Source of the DNA: Chitinophagales bacterium
GTDB lineage: Bacteria > Bacteroidota > Bacteroidia > Chitinophagales > Saprospiraceae
DNA: 20,133 nt
Assembly (NCBI GenBank): GCA_013297575.1
Contig: JAAFHO010000022.1
Coordinates: forward strand, 1-20,133
Reading direction: 5' to 3'
This document shows positions 8,001 through 15,189 of the stretch, piece after piece. Under the pieces are notes generated by a model. It was given only the letters and a program-made list of their open reading frames with translations. It had not been told where the DNA came from and did not search any database. The position numbers and the translations under genes were made by a program. How positions within the stretch are numbered: position 1 is the stretch's first letter; each line of letters starts with the position of its first letter.

Positions 8001-9053
8001 CTATAAACCGATGATACGTTTTATCAACTCTTCATCTACACCCGATCCAGCAAAATCATCAAAAGCACGCTCTGTCACTTTAATAATATGGTCTTGAATA
8101 AACGGCGCACCTTCTTGCGCACCCTGACCGGCATCCTTGATACAACATTCCCATTCTAACACTGCCCATCCTTTATAATTATATTGTGCTAATTTCGAGA
8201 ATATAGACTGAAAATCAACCTGTCCGTCACCTAGGGAACGGAATCGGCCCGGCCTTTCGGCCCATCCTTGGAACCCGCCATACACACCGCTTTTGCCCGT
8301 TGGGTTAAATTCGGCATCTTTTACATGGAACATTTTGATATGTTCGTGGTAAAAATCAATGTATTGTAAATAATCCAATTGCTGCAATACAAAGTGGGAT
8401 GGGTCGTACAAGATATGGCAACGTTTATGGTTACCCGTTGCTTCCAAAAAACGCTCAAAGGTGATACCATCGTGCAAATCCTCGCCCGGATGTATCTCAT
8501 AACAAAGGTCAACACCACATTCGTCAAATACATTTAGAATCGGAGTCCAGCGATTAGCCAATTCCTTAAATCCAGCTTCTACCAAACCCGCCGGTCGCTG
8601 TGGCCAAGGATATACAGTATGCCAAATCAAAGCACCTGAAAAGGTGGCATGCGCGTTCAATCCAAGATTTTGGCTCGCTTTTGCAGCATATTTCAACGTT
8701 TGTATCGCCCATTCGGTACGTGCCTTTGGGTTTCCGCGCACATGCTCCGGCGCAAAACCATCAAACATAAGATCATAAGCGGGATTTACTGCCACCAATT
8801 GCCCCTGCAAATGCGTGGACAATTCTGTAATTTGCAATCCGCACTCGGCTACCCTACCCTTGAGATCATCGCAATAGGTTTTGGAACTAGCGGCTTTTTC
8901 CAAATCAATCAATCTGCTATCCCAAGTTGGAATTTGCACACCGATATAACCAAGATCGGCAGCCCATTTGCAGATGGACGTTAAGGAATTAAACGGAGCG
9001 GTATCGCCCATAAATTGAGCGAGAAAAATGGCTGGGCCCTGGATATTTGTCAT
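8001..9053 (-). CDS. Sugar phosphate isomerase/epimerase-like TIM-barrel protein
   Basis: A 350-residue member of the xylose isomerase-like/AP endonuclease 2 TIM-barrel superfamily. These soluble enzymes isomerise or epimerise sugars, inositols or related compounds using a divalent metal. Probable metal and active-site residues stand in the expected order at strand ends: Glu186 in 'YEIHPGE', Asp217 and His220 in 'YDPSH', His243 in 'FHVKDAE', and Glu300 in 'VLEWE'. Length fits the family. Substrate cannot be told from sequence. The start at 9053 is preceded by a 267-base gap holding a possible promoter and a repeat block. The downstream transglycosylase-like gene begins 12 bases after this stop, so the two are likely one transcription unit although their jobs look unrelated. 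Confidence 0.88.
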   Translation of the reverse strand: MTNIQGPAIFLAQFMGDTAPFNSLTSICKWAADLGYIGVQIPTWDSRLIDLEKAASSKTYCDDLKGRVAECGLQITELSTHLQGQLVAVNPAYDLMFDGFAPEHVRGNPKARTEWAIQTLKYAAKASQNLGLNAHATFSGALIWHTVYPWPQRPAGLVEAGFKELANRWTPILNVFDECGVDLCYEIHPGEDLHDGITFERFLEATGNHKRCHILYDPSHFVLQQLDYLQYIDFYHEHIKMFHVKDAEFNPTGKSGVYGGFQGWAERPGRFRSLGDGQVDFQSIFSKLAQYNYKGWAVLEWECCIKDAGQGAQEGAPFIQDHIIKVTERAFDDFAGSGVDEELIKRIIGL

Positions 9054-9118
9054 AATGCTTTAATTTATGATATAAATGTTTTTTTATTAAACTGATTGTA
9101 ATTATTTAGCAGAAGGAA

Positions 9119-9150
9119 CAAAATAGCACACGAATTTTACAGATTTACAA
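9119..9150 (-). promoter_or_regulatory. Possible Bacteroidota-type promoter for the TIM-barrel gene
   Basis: On the minus strand TTG (9148-9150) is followed after 22 bases by TATTTTG (9119-9125), close to the Bacteroidota TTG / TAnnTTTG pattern but with long spacing and one base missing. The start codon lies about 65 bases downstream. The evidence is weak and rests on pattern and position only. Confidence 0.3.
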
Positions 9151-9177
9151 TAGACATTATATAGAATTAAGGTCGCA

Positions 9178-9289
9178 ATGCTGAAATGAGGAAATTTTTG
9201 TCAAATCAGGGCAAATTTTGCAGTCGAAATGGGGTATTTTCGGCGAAAAATTTAACGAAAATTTGGCGAAAATTAACCATTCTCAGCAT
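9178..9289. repeat. AT-rich degenerate inverted-repeat block with three phased CGAAAATT repeats
   Basis: ATGCTGA at 9178-9184 and TCAGCAT at 9283-9289 form short terminal inverted repeats, and similarity continues imperfectly inward for about 20 bases. Inside, cgaaaaattt (9244), cgaaaattt (9256) and cgaaaatt (9267) repeat at 11-12-base steps. The block lies upstream of the TIM-barrel gene and after the MBL gene. It may be a decayed MITE or an operator array. Confidence 0.4.
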
Positions 9290-9320
9290 ACGAAACTAAT
9301 TCTGTATAATGTCTAATTAA

Positions 9321-10253
9321 TCAGTGATCGTCATCATCTTCCACTACCATTGCGGCTTCTTCCCGTTCTGCAAATTTTGACTTTTTACGCTGAAATAGGT
9401 CTAATGACATTTCTTTGTCCCAAGTCCACAGTCCTTCCTCAAATTCGCGGGTCATTAACTCCACATTTTTGTGATGATATGGTGCCTGTACACGGGGATA
9501 TTTATACCGTTCCCAAAGCGAATTTTCATCAAAAGGAATACCCGTGGCGATGCTTTCTCGCACCGAATAAATATAGGCAAGGCTCTCAATACGGCGGCGC
9601 GCCCAATCGGTGAGTGAAAGTGCTGGCAGCCCATGACCCGGTACGATACGCGTAAACCAATTCCGATCGTGGATATAAGGCAATTTGTTCAGTGTATGCT
9701 CATAATCAATACTGCTGTGGTAAATAAACGGAAACTCATTGGAACACAGGTAATCACCCGTAATACAAAGCCCCAATTGCCATACCACCATAAACATACT
9801 ATCCGAGGTGTGACCTGGAGCAGTGTAAAAAGTCAATTTAGTGCGACCGTGCCTGTACTGAACACCATCCTTAAACACAAAATAATCCGGTTTCGGATAT
9901 TCCAATGGATAAGGCCGTTCAATATAATAACTTTGGTCAAACTCAACAATTTGATCCAAAATCTCCTCTGTATCCTCCCGTTCTGCAAATATTTTTGTCG
10001 CAAATACTTTATCCGGTTTGAAAGCACCGTGACCAATAATATGGTCGTAGTCCGAATGGGTATATACCAAAAAGAGCGGCCTACGGCCACGAATAGCATC
10101 GGCGTACTGCTTAATGGCAATCACCTCATCAGGTAGCCAAGCAGGATCAACCACAATCACAACATCTTCGGTGAGAATCACCGTTGAGTTAGTTTGGAAT
10201 AAGGCACTCTGAAATATTGTTACATTCAGGTCGCGGTAGATTATTTTTTGCAT
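9321..10253 (-). CDS. MBL-fold metallo-hydrolase
   Basis: A 310-residue protein of the metallo-beta-lactamase fold. The metal-binding motifs appear in order: H66-S-D-Y-D-H71 (in place of HxHxDH), His148 in 'PGHTSDS', Asp167 in 'ITGDY', and His207 in 'VPGHG'. The fold hydrolyses many ester, amide or thioester substrates, and this branch is not specific enough to name one. The second His of the first motif is Asp68, as in some non-lactamase subfamilies, so metal occupancy may differ. The C-terminal tail is charged and ends in an acidic/His run. No signal peptide, so probably cytoplasmic. It is transcribed divergently from der across a 184-base gap. A -7-like TGATTTTG lies at 10314-10321 on the minus strand, with no good -33. 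Confidence 0.85.
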   Translation of the reverse strand: MQKIIYRDLNVTIFQSALFQTNSTVILTEDVVIVVDPAWLPDEVIAIKQYADAIRGRRPLFLVYTHSDYDHIIGHGAFKPDKVFATKIFAEREDTEEILDQIVEFDQSYYIERPYPLEYPKPDYFVFKDGVQYRHGRTKLTFYTAPGHTSDSMFMVVWQLGLCITGDYLCSNEFPFIYHSSIDYEHTLNKLPYIHDRNWFTRIVPGHGLPALSLTDWARRRIESLAYIYSVRESIATGIPFDENSLWERYKYPRVQAPYHHKNVELMTREFEEGLWTWDKEMSLDLFQRKKSKFAEREEAAMVVEDDDDH

Positions 10254-10346
10254 AAATGCGGTTCTTTTTCACGAGCAATGCGGGGTAGCATTCCCTATTG
10301 TTTTCTGAAATTACAAAATCACGAGTCTTTTCCCGCGCTTTTTGTT

Positions 10347-10354
10347 TACCTTTG
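10347..10354 (+). promoter_or_regulatory. Probable -7 promoter element of der
   Basis: TACCTTTG matches the Bacteroidota -7 consensus TAnnTTTG exactly and lies 83 bases before the der ATG in the der/MBL divergent gap. No clear TTG is found at the -33 distance. The identical octamer stands before moaE and rpmE2. Confidence 0.5.
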
Positions 10355-10437
10355 TGGCGCAAAATTAGAATTGTCTTTTAAATAATAGACATCTGGACAC
10401 CAGATTTTTATTTTTATTTTACCCAATACATCGTTTC

Positions 10438-11742
10438 ATGAGTAATGTAGTAGCCATTGTTGGCCGTCCCAATGTAGGAAAATCAACTTTTTATAACCGT
10501 TTAGTAGGTGGAAGAGAAGCCATCACCGACGACTTTTCTGGAGTAACCCGAGACCGTAAATATGGTTTTTGTGAATGGGGCGGTAAGCGCTTTACCGTAG
10601 TTGATACAGGTGGTTTTGTGGCCGGCAGTACCGATGTATTCGAGGAAGCAATTGCGCAACAAGTCCGTGTAGCAGTACAAGAAGCCGCTGTTATTCTTTT
10701 TATGGTGGATGCCCAAACGGGTATTACCGACTTGGATGAAAGCATGGCCAACCTATTGCGCAGGACTAAAAAACCAGTTTTTTTGGTCGTTAACAAAGTT
10801 GATAATTTCAATAACTTATTGGAAGCCAATGAGTTCTACGGAATGGGTTTTGAAGAAGTGTTTTTTATTGCCTCCATCAGTGGTAGCGGAACAGGCGATC
10901 TTTTAGACGCTGTGATGGAACACGTGGAAAATGTAGAGCCATTGGAAACACCATTGCCCAAGTTTGCCATCATTGGTCGTCCTAATGTGGGCAAGTCGTC
11001 TTTAGTCAATACACTTTTGGGCGAAGAACGCAATATTGTAACGCCTATTGCAGGCACTACACGCGATCCGATCCACACCGTTTATAATAAATTTGGTAAA
11101 GAATTTATCCTCATCGATACTGCGGGTATCCGCAAAAAAGCAAAGGTAGAAGAAGACCTTGAGTTTTATTCCGTCATGCGCGCTATCCGAGCATTAGAAG
11201 AAGCCGATGTATGCCTTTTGGTACTCGATGCTTCCCAAGGCATTGAGGCGCAAGACCTCGCCATTTTTAGCCTTGCACAAAAAAGACATAAAGGATTGGT
11301 CATTTTGGTCAATAAATGGGATTTGGTAGAAGATAAACAAACCAATACCCTCCGCGAATACGAGGCTATTATCAAAAAACGCCTCCAACCGTTCAATGAC
11401 GTACCCGTTGTCTTTATTTCTGTACTCGAAAAGCAACGTATTTTTGATGCACTCGAAGTGTCTTTGCAAGTATATGAAAACCGTACCCGCAAAATAAAAA
11501 CGTCGGAATTGAACGAATATATGGCCAATGTAGTAGAAGGCACACCGCCGCCGTCTGTAAAAGGCCGTTACCCAAAATTCAAATACATTACCCAACTGCC
11601 CAGCCATTATCCTATGTTTGCCTATTTCGTAAACAACCCAAAATGGGTACGCGATAGCTACAAACAGTTTTTGGAGAATAAATTACGCGAACAATTCAAT
11701 TTCACAGGTGTACCTATCGAATTGTTTATGCGAGAAAAATAA
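10438..11742 (+). CDS. der: Ribosome biogenesis GTPase Der (EngA)
   Basis: A 434-residue protein with two tandem GTPase domains and a C-terminal KH-like domain, the unmistakable Der layout at the usual family length. Domain 1: P-loop GRPNVGKS at 9-16, DTGG at 56-59, NKVD at 119-122. Domain 2: GRPNVGKS at 180-187, 'DTAGIRKK' at 227-234, NKWD at 292-295. The KH-like domain runs from about 350 and contains 'PPSVKGRYPKFKYITQ'. Der is an essential cytoplasmic GTPase that acts late in 50S subunit assembly. Start: the ATG directly precedes the first beta strand and P-loop, as in homologues. It appears monocistronic: divergent from the MBL gene, and the stop codon touches a long inverted-repeat element that could end or stabilise the message. 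Confidence 0.98.
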   Translation: MSNVVAIVGRPNVGKSTFYNRLVGGREAITDDFSGVTRDRKYGFCEWGGKRFTVVDTGGFVAGSTDVFEEAIAQQVRVAVQEAAVILFMVDAQTGITDLDESMANLLRRTKKPVFLVVNKVDNFNNLLEANEFYGMGFEEVFFIASISGSGTGDLLDAVMEHVENVEPLETPLPKFAIIGRPNVGKSSLVNTLLGEERNIVTPIAGTTRDPIHTVYNKFGKEFILIDTAGIRKKAKVEEDLEFYSVMRAIRALEEADVCLLVLDASQGIEAQDLAIFSLAQKRHKGLVILVNKWDLVEDKQTNTLREYEAIIKKRLQPFNDVPVVFISVLEKQRIFDALEVSLQVYENRTRKIKTSELNEYMANVVEGTPPPSVKGRYPKFKYITQLPSHYPMFAYFVNNPKWVRDSYKQFLENKLREQFNFTGVPIELFMREK

Positions 11743-11925
11743 GTAAAAACTTAGCCAGCGGTTTCAGATCAAAAAAGCAGGCAGATTTTGAGCAATCGAG
11801 CCGCTTTTTTGAGTTCAATGCAGAGCATTGGGCGAAAAAAACGGCGAATTTATGCTGAGCCTGCCGAAGTAGAGTGGGCAAAATCTGACCTTTTTTGGCT
11901 GAAATGGGAGCGGCTAAGTTTTTAC
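11743..11925. repeat. MITE-like element, 183 bp, with long terminal inverted repeats
   Basis: The ends are perfect 14-bp inverted repeats, gtaaaaacttagcc (11743-11756) and its complement (11912-11925). Imperfect complementarity continues inward to about 48 bases on each side; both arms share the TTTCAG, CAAAAAA and CAGATTTTG blocks (left to 11790, right from 11879). The middle holds no reading frame of note. The element starts at the first base after the der stop and ends 15 bases before the hutH ATG, so it fills almost the whole intergenic gap and could act as a der terminator or carry a hutH promoter. No clear target duplication. Confidence 0.7.
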
Positions 11926-11940
11926 AAAAAAAATTAAAAA

Positions 11941-13428
11941 ATGCACCACATTAGTCCTAACCACCTATCCTTCGAGACCCTCGCCACCATCCTAAATGAA
12001 CGCCAACCACTGTCGCTTTCTCCCGAAGCGACCCAACTTATTGACCACTGCCGCACTTATCTGGAACAAAAGATAAGCGGCGGCGATGCCCTGCATTATG
12101 GCATTAACACGGGTTTTGGATCGCTCTGCAATGTAGCCATTTCTAAAAACGATATAGAGCAACTACAGTACAACCTCGTGGTATCGCACGCCGCAGGTAC
12201 AGGCGATATTGTGCCTTTGGAGATTGTACGAATCATGCTTTTGTTAAAAATACAAAGCCTTTCGTATGGCAATTCTGGTGTTCGGGTTGCAGTTGTGCAA
12301 CGCCTTATTGATTTTTTTAACCACGATATACTCCCAGAGGTATTCCAACTGGGTTCGTTGGGCGCATCGGGCGATTTGGCACCTTTGGCCCATTTGAGTT
12401 TGCCTTTGATTGGTGAAGGATTTGTGTGGCATGAAGGACACCGCCAACGCGCCGATATTGTGCTAAAAGCCAAAGGTTGGACACCACTGCGGTTTCAAGC
12501 CAAAGAAGCATTGGCACTACTCAATGGCACCCAATTTTCTACGGCGTATGGCGTTTGGTCACTCCTGCAAGCCCACCGCTTGACCAATATTGCCCAGTTC
12601 AATGCTGCCGTAGGTTACGATGCCTTCAATTGTCGCCTCTCGCCCTTGGACGCACGCATACACGCCGTGCGCCCGCACAAAGGACAGGTACAAACCGCCG
12701 AAACACTGCGTAACTTATTGAATAACAGCCCAATAAGCGCAACAGAAAAGACCAGCGTACAAGACCCGTATGCGTTCCGTTGTGTACCGCAAGTACATGG
12801 CGCGTCCTTGGATACGATTGCGTACTGCGCGCAGGTATTGCTCACAGAGATCAATGCCGTGACCGACAACCCTAACCTGTTCCCCGACGATGACTTGATT
12901 GTTTCTGGTGGTAATTTCCATGCACAACCGATTGCATTTGCGCTAGATTTTATGGCCATTGCGCTGGCCGAATTGGGGAGTATTTCCGAGCGCAGGGTGT
13001 ATCAATTGATTTCGGGGCAACGCGGTTTACCACCGTTCCTTACACCCGACCCAGGACTGCATTCGGGACTGATGATTGCCCAATACACGGCGGCTTCTAT
13101 CGTCAATCAGAATAAAATTTACTGTACACCAGCATCTATTGATAGCATAGTAAGTTGTAATGGACAAGAAGACCACGTGAGTATGGCAGCCAATGCTGGC
13201 ACCAAACTATACAAAGTGGTACAAAACCTAGAACGTTTAATGGCCATTGAATTCCTGACGGCCTGCCAAGCCTTGGAATTTAGGCGACCTGCGCAGTCAT
13301 CGCCTATAATTGAAGGTATTATGGCGCAATACCGAGCAGTAGTCACTAAAAATACCAGCGATCGAATTATTAGCCAAGATATTGACCGTACCATCCAGTT
13401 TTTGAAAAGTGCGCAATTCTTGTTTTAA
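11941..13428 (+). CDS. hutH: Histidine ammonia-lyase
   Basis: A 495-residue aromatic amino acid lyase that converts L-histidine to trans-urocanate, the first step of histidine breakdown. The electrophilic MIO cofactor forms from Ala142-Ser143-Gly144 in 'GSLGASGDLAPLAH'. Other residues match the Pseudomonas HutH active site closely: Tyr53 in 'YGINTGFG', His83 in 'SHAAG' (the His-specific choice), Asn195 in 'LLNGTQ', Gln274/Tyr277/Arg280 in 'QDPYAFR', Phe326 in 'GNFHAQP' and Glu410 in 'NGQEDHVSMAAN'. Length is normal. No hutU, hutI or ftcD/hutG lies nearby, so the rest of the pathway must be elsewhere or the gene serves another purpose. No Shine-Dalgarno is seen; the start is preceded by an A-rich run. 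Confidence 0.95.
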   Translation: MHHISPNHLSFETLATILNERQPLSLSPEATQLIDHCRTYLEQKISGGDALHYGINTGFGSLCNVAISKNDIEQLQYNLVVSHAAGTGDIVPLEIVRIMLLLKIQSLSYGNSGVRVAVVQRLIDFFNHDILPEVFQLGSLGASGDLAPLAHLSLPLIGEGFVWHEGHRQRADIVLKAKGWTPLRFQAKEALALLNGTQFSTAYGVWSLLQAHRLTNIAQFNAAVGYDAFNCRLSPLDARIHAVRPHKGQVQTAETLRNLLNNSPISATEKTSVQDPYAFRCVPQVHGASLDTIAYCAQVLLTEINAVTDNPNLFPDDDLIVSGGNFHAQPIAFALDFMAIALAELGSISERRVYQLISGQRGLPPFLTPDPGLHSGLMIAQYTAASIVNQNKIYCTPASIDSIVSCNGQEDHVSMAANAGTKLYKVVQNLERLMAIEFLTACQALEFRRPAQSSPIIEGIMAQYRAVVTKNTSDRIISQDIDRTIQFLKSAQFLF

Positions 13429-13472
13429 GTTTCAATCACTCAACAATTTCACGCCACAACTGTTAATCCAAT

Positions 13473-13883
13473 ATGAAGAAGGACATAGATATCCGCAAGG
13501 TAGAGGACTTGGCCATTGCCGTAGTGCCTCGCGATACGGACGACCCAGAACACGACTATTTCTGGGATGCTTATCTCATCAATTTAAAAGAAGAGCCGAT
13601 CAAATCGGTTTTGGTCAATTCGCGCGGCTATGGTGAAGTGGAAGGCGAAAAACGCCAAACTGCAACTTTCCGCCATTTTTGGGAGACCGTCGGCCCGCTT
13701 GAAATCATTAAGATTGAGCCGGTAGCGACCGAATTATTTTCGTTAGCCAACGAGTTTTGGGTGAGTTTTTGCCACGATGATTACCTTTACGACCGCAAAT
13801 ACGTGTTCGTACAGGGTAGTTTGCACCCTATGCATTTTACTGAAATTCCGTTCCTCGACAAAAGAGGCGTTATGATATTATGA
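13473..13883 (+). CDS. Conserved-looking hypothetical protein
   Basis: A 136-residue soluble protein without signal peptide or membrane segment. Acidic N-terminal half, then a pattern of alternating hydrophobic strands ('YFWDAYLINL', 'IKSVLVNSRGYG', 'KYVFVQG') that suggests a small beta-rich domain. It resembles an uncharacterised family I associate with Bacteroidota, but I cannot name a function. It starts 44 bases after hutH and overlaps the next gene by four bases (ATGA), so translation of the two is probably coupled and they may belong to one operon with hutH. Base composition matches the surrounding housekeeping genes, so it looks native. Confidence 0.78.
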   Translation: MKKDIDIRKVEDLAIAVVPRDTDDPEHDYFWDAYLINLKEEPIKSVLVNSRGYGEVEGEKRQTATFRHFWETVGPLEIIKIEPVATELFSLANEFWVSFCHDDYLYDRKYVFVQGSLHPMHFTEIPFLDKRGVMIL

Positions 13884-14311
13884 CAAATACAAACATCACG
13901 CCTCCCAAGCAGGCTTTACTCGTTTTTGCAGGAGGGCTGGTGCTCATGCTATGTGGTGTTGCGCTTGATAAAATGGGCGTGATGGGTATGGAGCGGCTTT
14001 ATCCCTGGACAATCGCCACGGGATTTATGCTGCTTTTTGCTATTTTTAATAGTATTATGTGTATGAATGCCGATAGTTTTGCCAAATACTGGGGCGTTTC
14101 TATGTATAGTTATTTAGCACTGGCAGCCGTGCTGGGCTTATCGGCGTGGCTATGTTCTGGTGTGTCGCTGGGCGAAGCAGAATCCTACAAATCCATTTAT
14201 ATTGTGGTCACTTTTGGTTTTTTAGTGTTCCTTTCTATGGTGAATGCCATGAAAAACATTGTTAATTTTGCGGAGAAAGAGGATTGGTCGCAGCCGCGGA
14301 AGCGGAAGTAG
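13880..14311 (+). CDS. Small four-helix membrane protein of unknown function
   Basis: A 143-residue protein with four predicted membrane segments at about 11-30, 42-62, 74-95 and 104-125, and a basic tail ('SQPRKRK') that should remain in the cytoplasm. No catalytic motif is visible. It overlaps the preceding gene by four bases, which indicates coupled translation and probably a joint role, perhaps at the inner membrane. A 173-base gap follows in which I see no gene or strong signal. Confidence 0.75.
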   Translation: MTNTNITPPKQALLVFAGGLVLMLCGVALDKMGVMGMERLYPWTIATGFMLLFAIFNSIMCMNADSFAKYWGVSMYSYLALAAVLGLSAWLCSGVSLGEAESYKSIYIVVTFGFLVFLSMVNAMKNIVNFAEKEDWSQPRKRK

Positions 14312-14484
14312 ATTGGGGTACGTGCAGAGTGTTGTGGGTGGGTTAACATCACTGTTATTTATTGGCTATGATACCAAAACGTGGGCATAATAGACTACAC
14401 ACTTAAATTTCCCGTGAGATTCAAGAATATCTCATACCCTTTCAAGTAATAGTTATGTAATTAGTATTTTCTCAATTTTTCAAC

Positions 14485-15183
14485 ATGAGACATATAGTAT
14501 ATTTCGAATTTTTTATTTCATTTAATGATATAAAATATTCACTAAACTCTTATATTGATAAGAATTTAGTGACATTAGAATTCGATGATTTAAAAAGAAC
14601 TAATCCTGACATATTACTAAATTTATCATTTTTTAAAAAAAATACTACAAAACTAATAAATGGCAGCAGAACTAATGAATATAAATTAGCATACTTTAAG
14701 CCTTTTTTAGATCAACTTACTATTGATCAATTGAATTTCATTGATCAATTACTAAAAAAAACAGATGAAGGAAACTACAAACTGTTAAAGAAATTAATCC
14801 CAAGGGATTTGTCAATTGGACTGACAATATTAATAGATAAGACTTATCCCAATATTAATTTCTATTCAAAAGACGGAAGTGGTGTAAAATCATTTGACTA
14901 CATTTTTCAAAAACAATTTAATGCCTCTAATTTACTAGAAGCTTTTGAGAAAGCATTGTTTTTAGTTGAAGAGTCTTTAACAAATGGTAGTAAAAACATT
15001 ATAAAAACTTATGACTATATTATATTTGAAGAATATTTTGAGATCCACGGAGAAAAATCAATTTATTATGGGTTTATTGATAATGATAATGCTCCTAACA
15101 TTCAAAATATTTTTGAAATCAAAACAATATTATTAAAAAATATATTTTCAAATTTAATAAATGACTTTTTGCATTTTAAATAG
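14485..15183 (+). CDS. Hypothetical protein, very AT-rich orphan
   Basis: A 232-residue protein I do not recognise. It has no signal peptide or clear membrane helix and is rich in Lys, Asn, Ile, Leu and Phe. The N-terminus 'HIVYFEFFISFNDIKYSL' is strongly hydrophobic/aromatic; the rest looks like a mostly helical soluble protein. The coding DNA is extremely AT-rich: 11 G/C of 60 bases at 14581-14640 against 35 of 60 at 15241-15300 in the next gene. It stops only six bases before the moeB start. The sharp composition step at both sides suggests a recent foreign insertion ahead of the molybdopterin genes. The undisturbed 232-codon frame in such AT-rich DNA argues that it is real. Confidence 0.65.
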   Translation: MRHIVYFEFFISFNDIKYSLNSYIDKNLVTLEFDDLKRTNPDILLNLSFFKKNTTKLINGSRTNEYKLAYFKPFLDQLTIDQLNFIDQLLKKTDEGNYKLLKKLIPRDLSIGLTILIDKTYPNINFYSKDGSGVKSFDYIFQKQFNASNLLEAFEKALFLVEESLTNGSKNIIKTYDYIIFEEYFEIHGEKSIYYGFIDNDNAPNIQNIFEIKTILLKNIFSNLINDFLHFK

Positions 15184-15189
15184 GCGACT

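Noticed and set aside
9633..10136. 167-codon plus-strand reading frame
   Set aside because: It lies wholly antisense to the MBL-fold gene, whose motifs are clear; the translated product has no recognisable features.
14312..14484. Possible tRNA or small gene in the 173-base gap before the AT-rich gene
   Set aside because: No cloverleaf arms, CCA end or convincing frame were found; only a weak GAGAT/ATCTC repeat is present.
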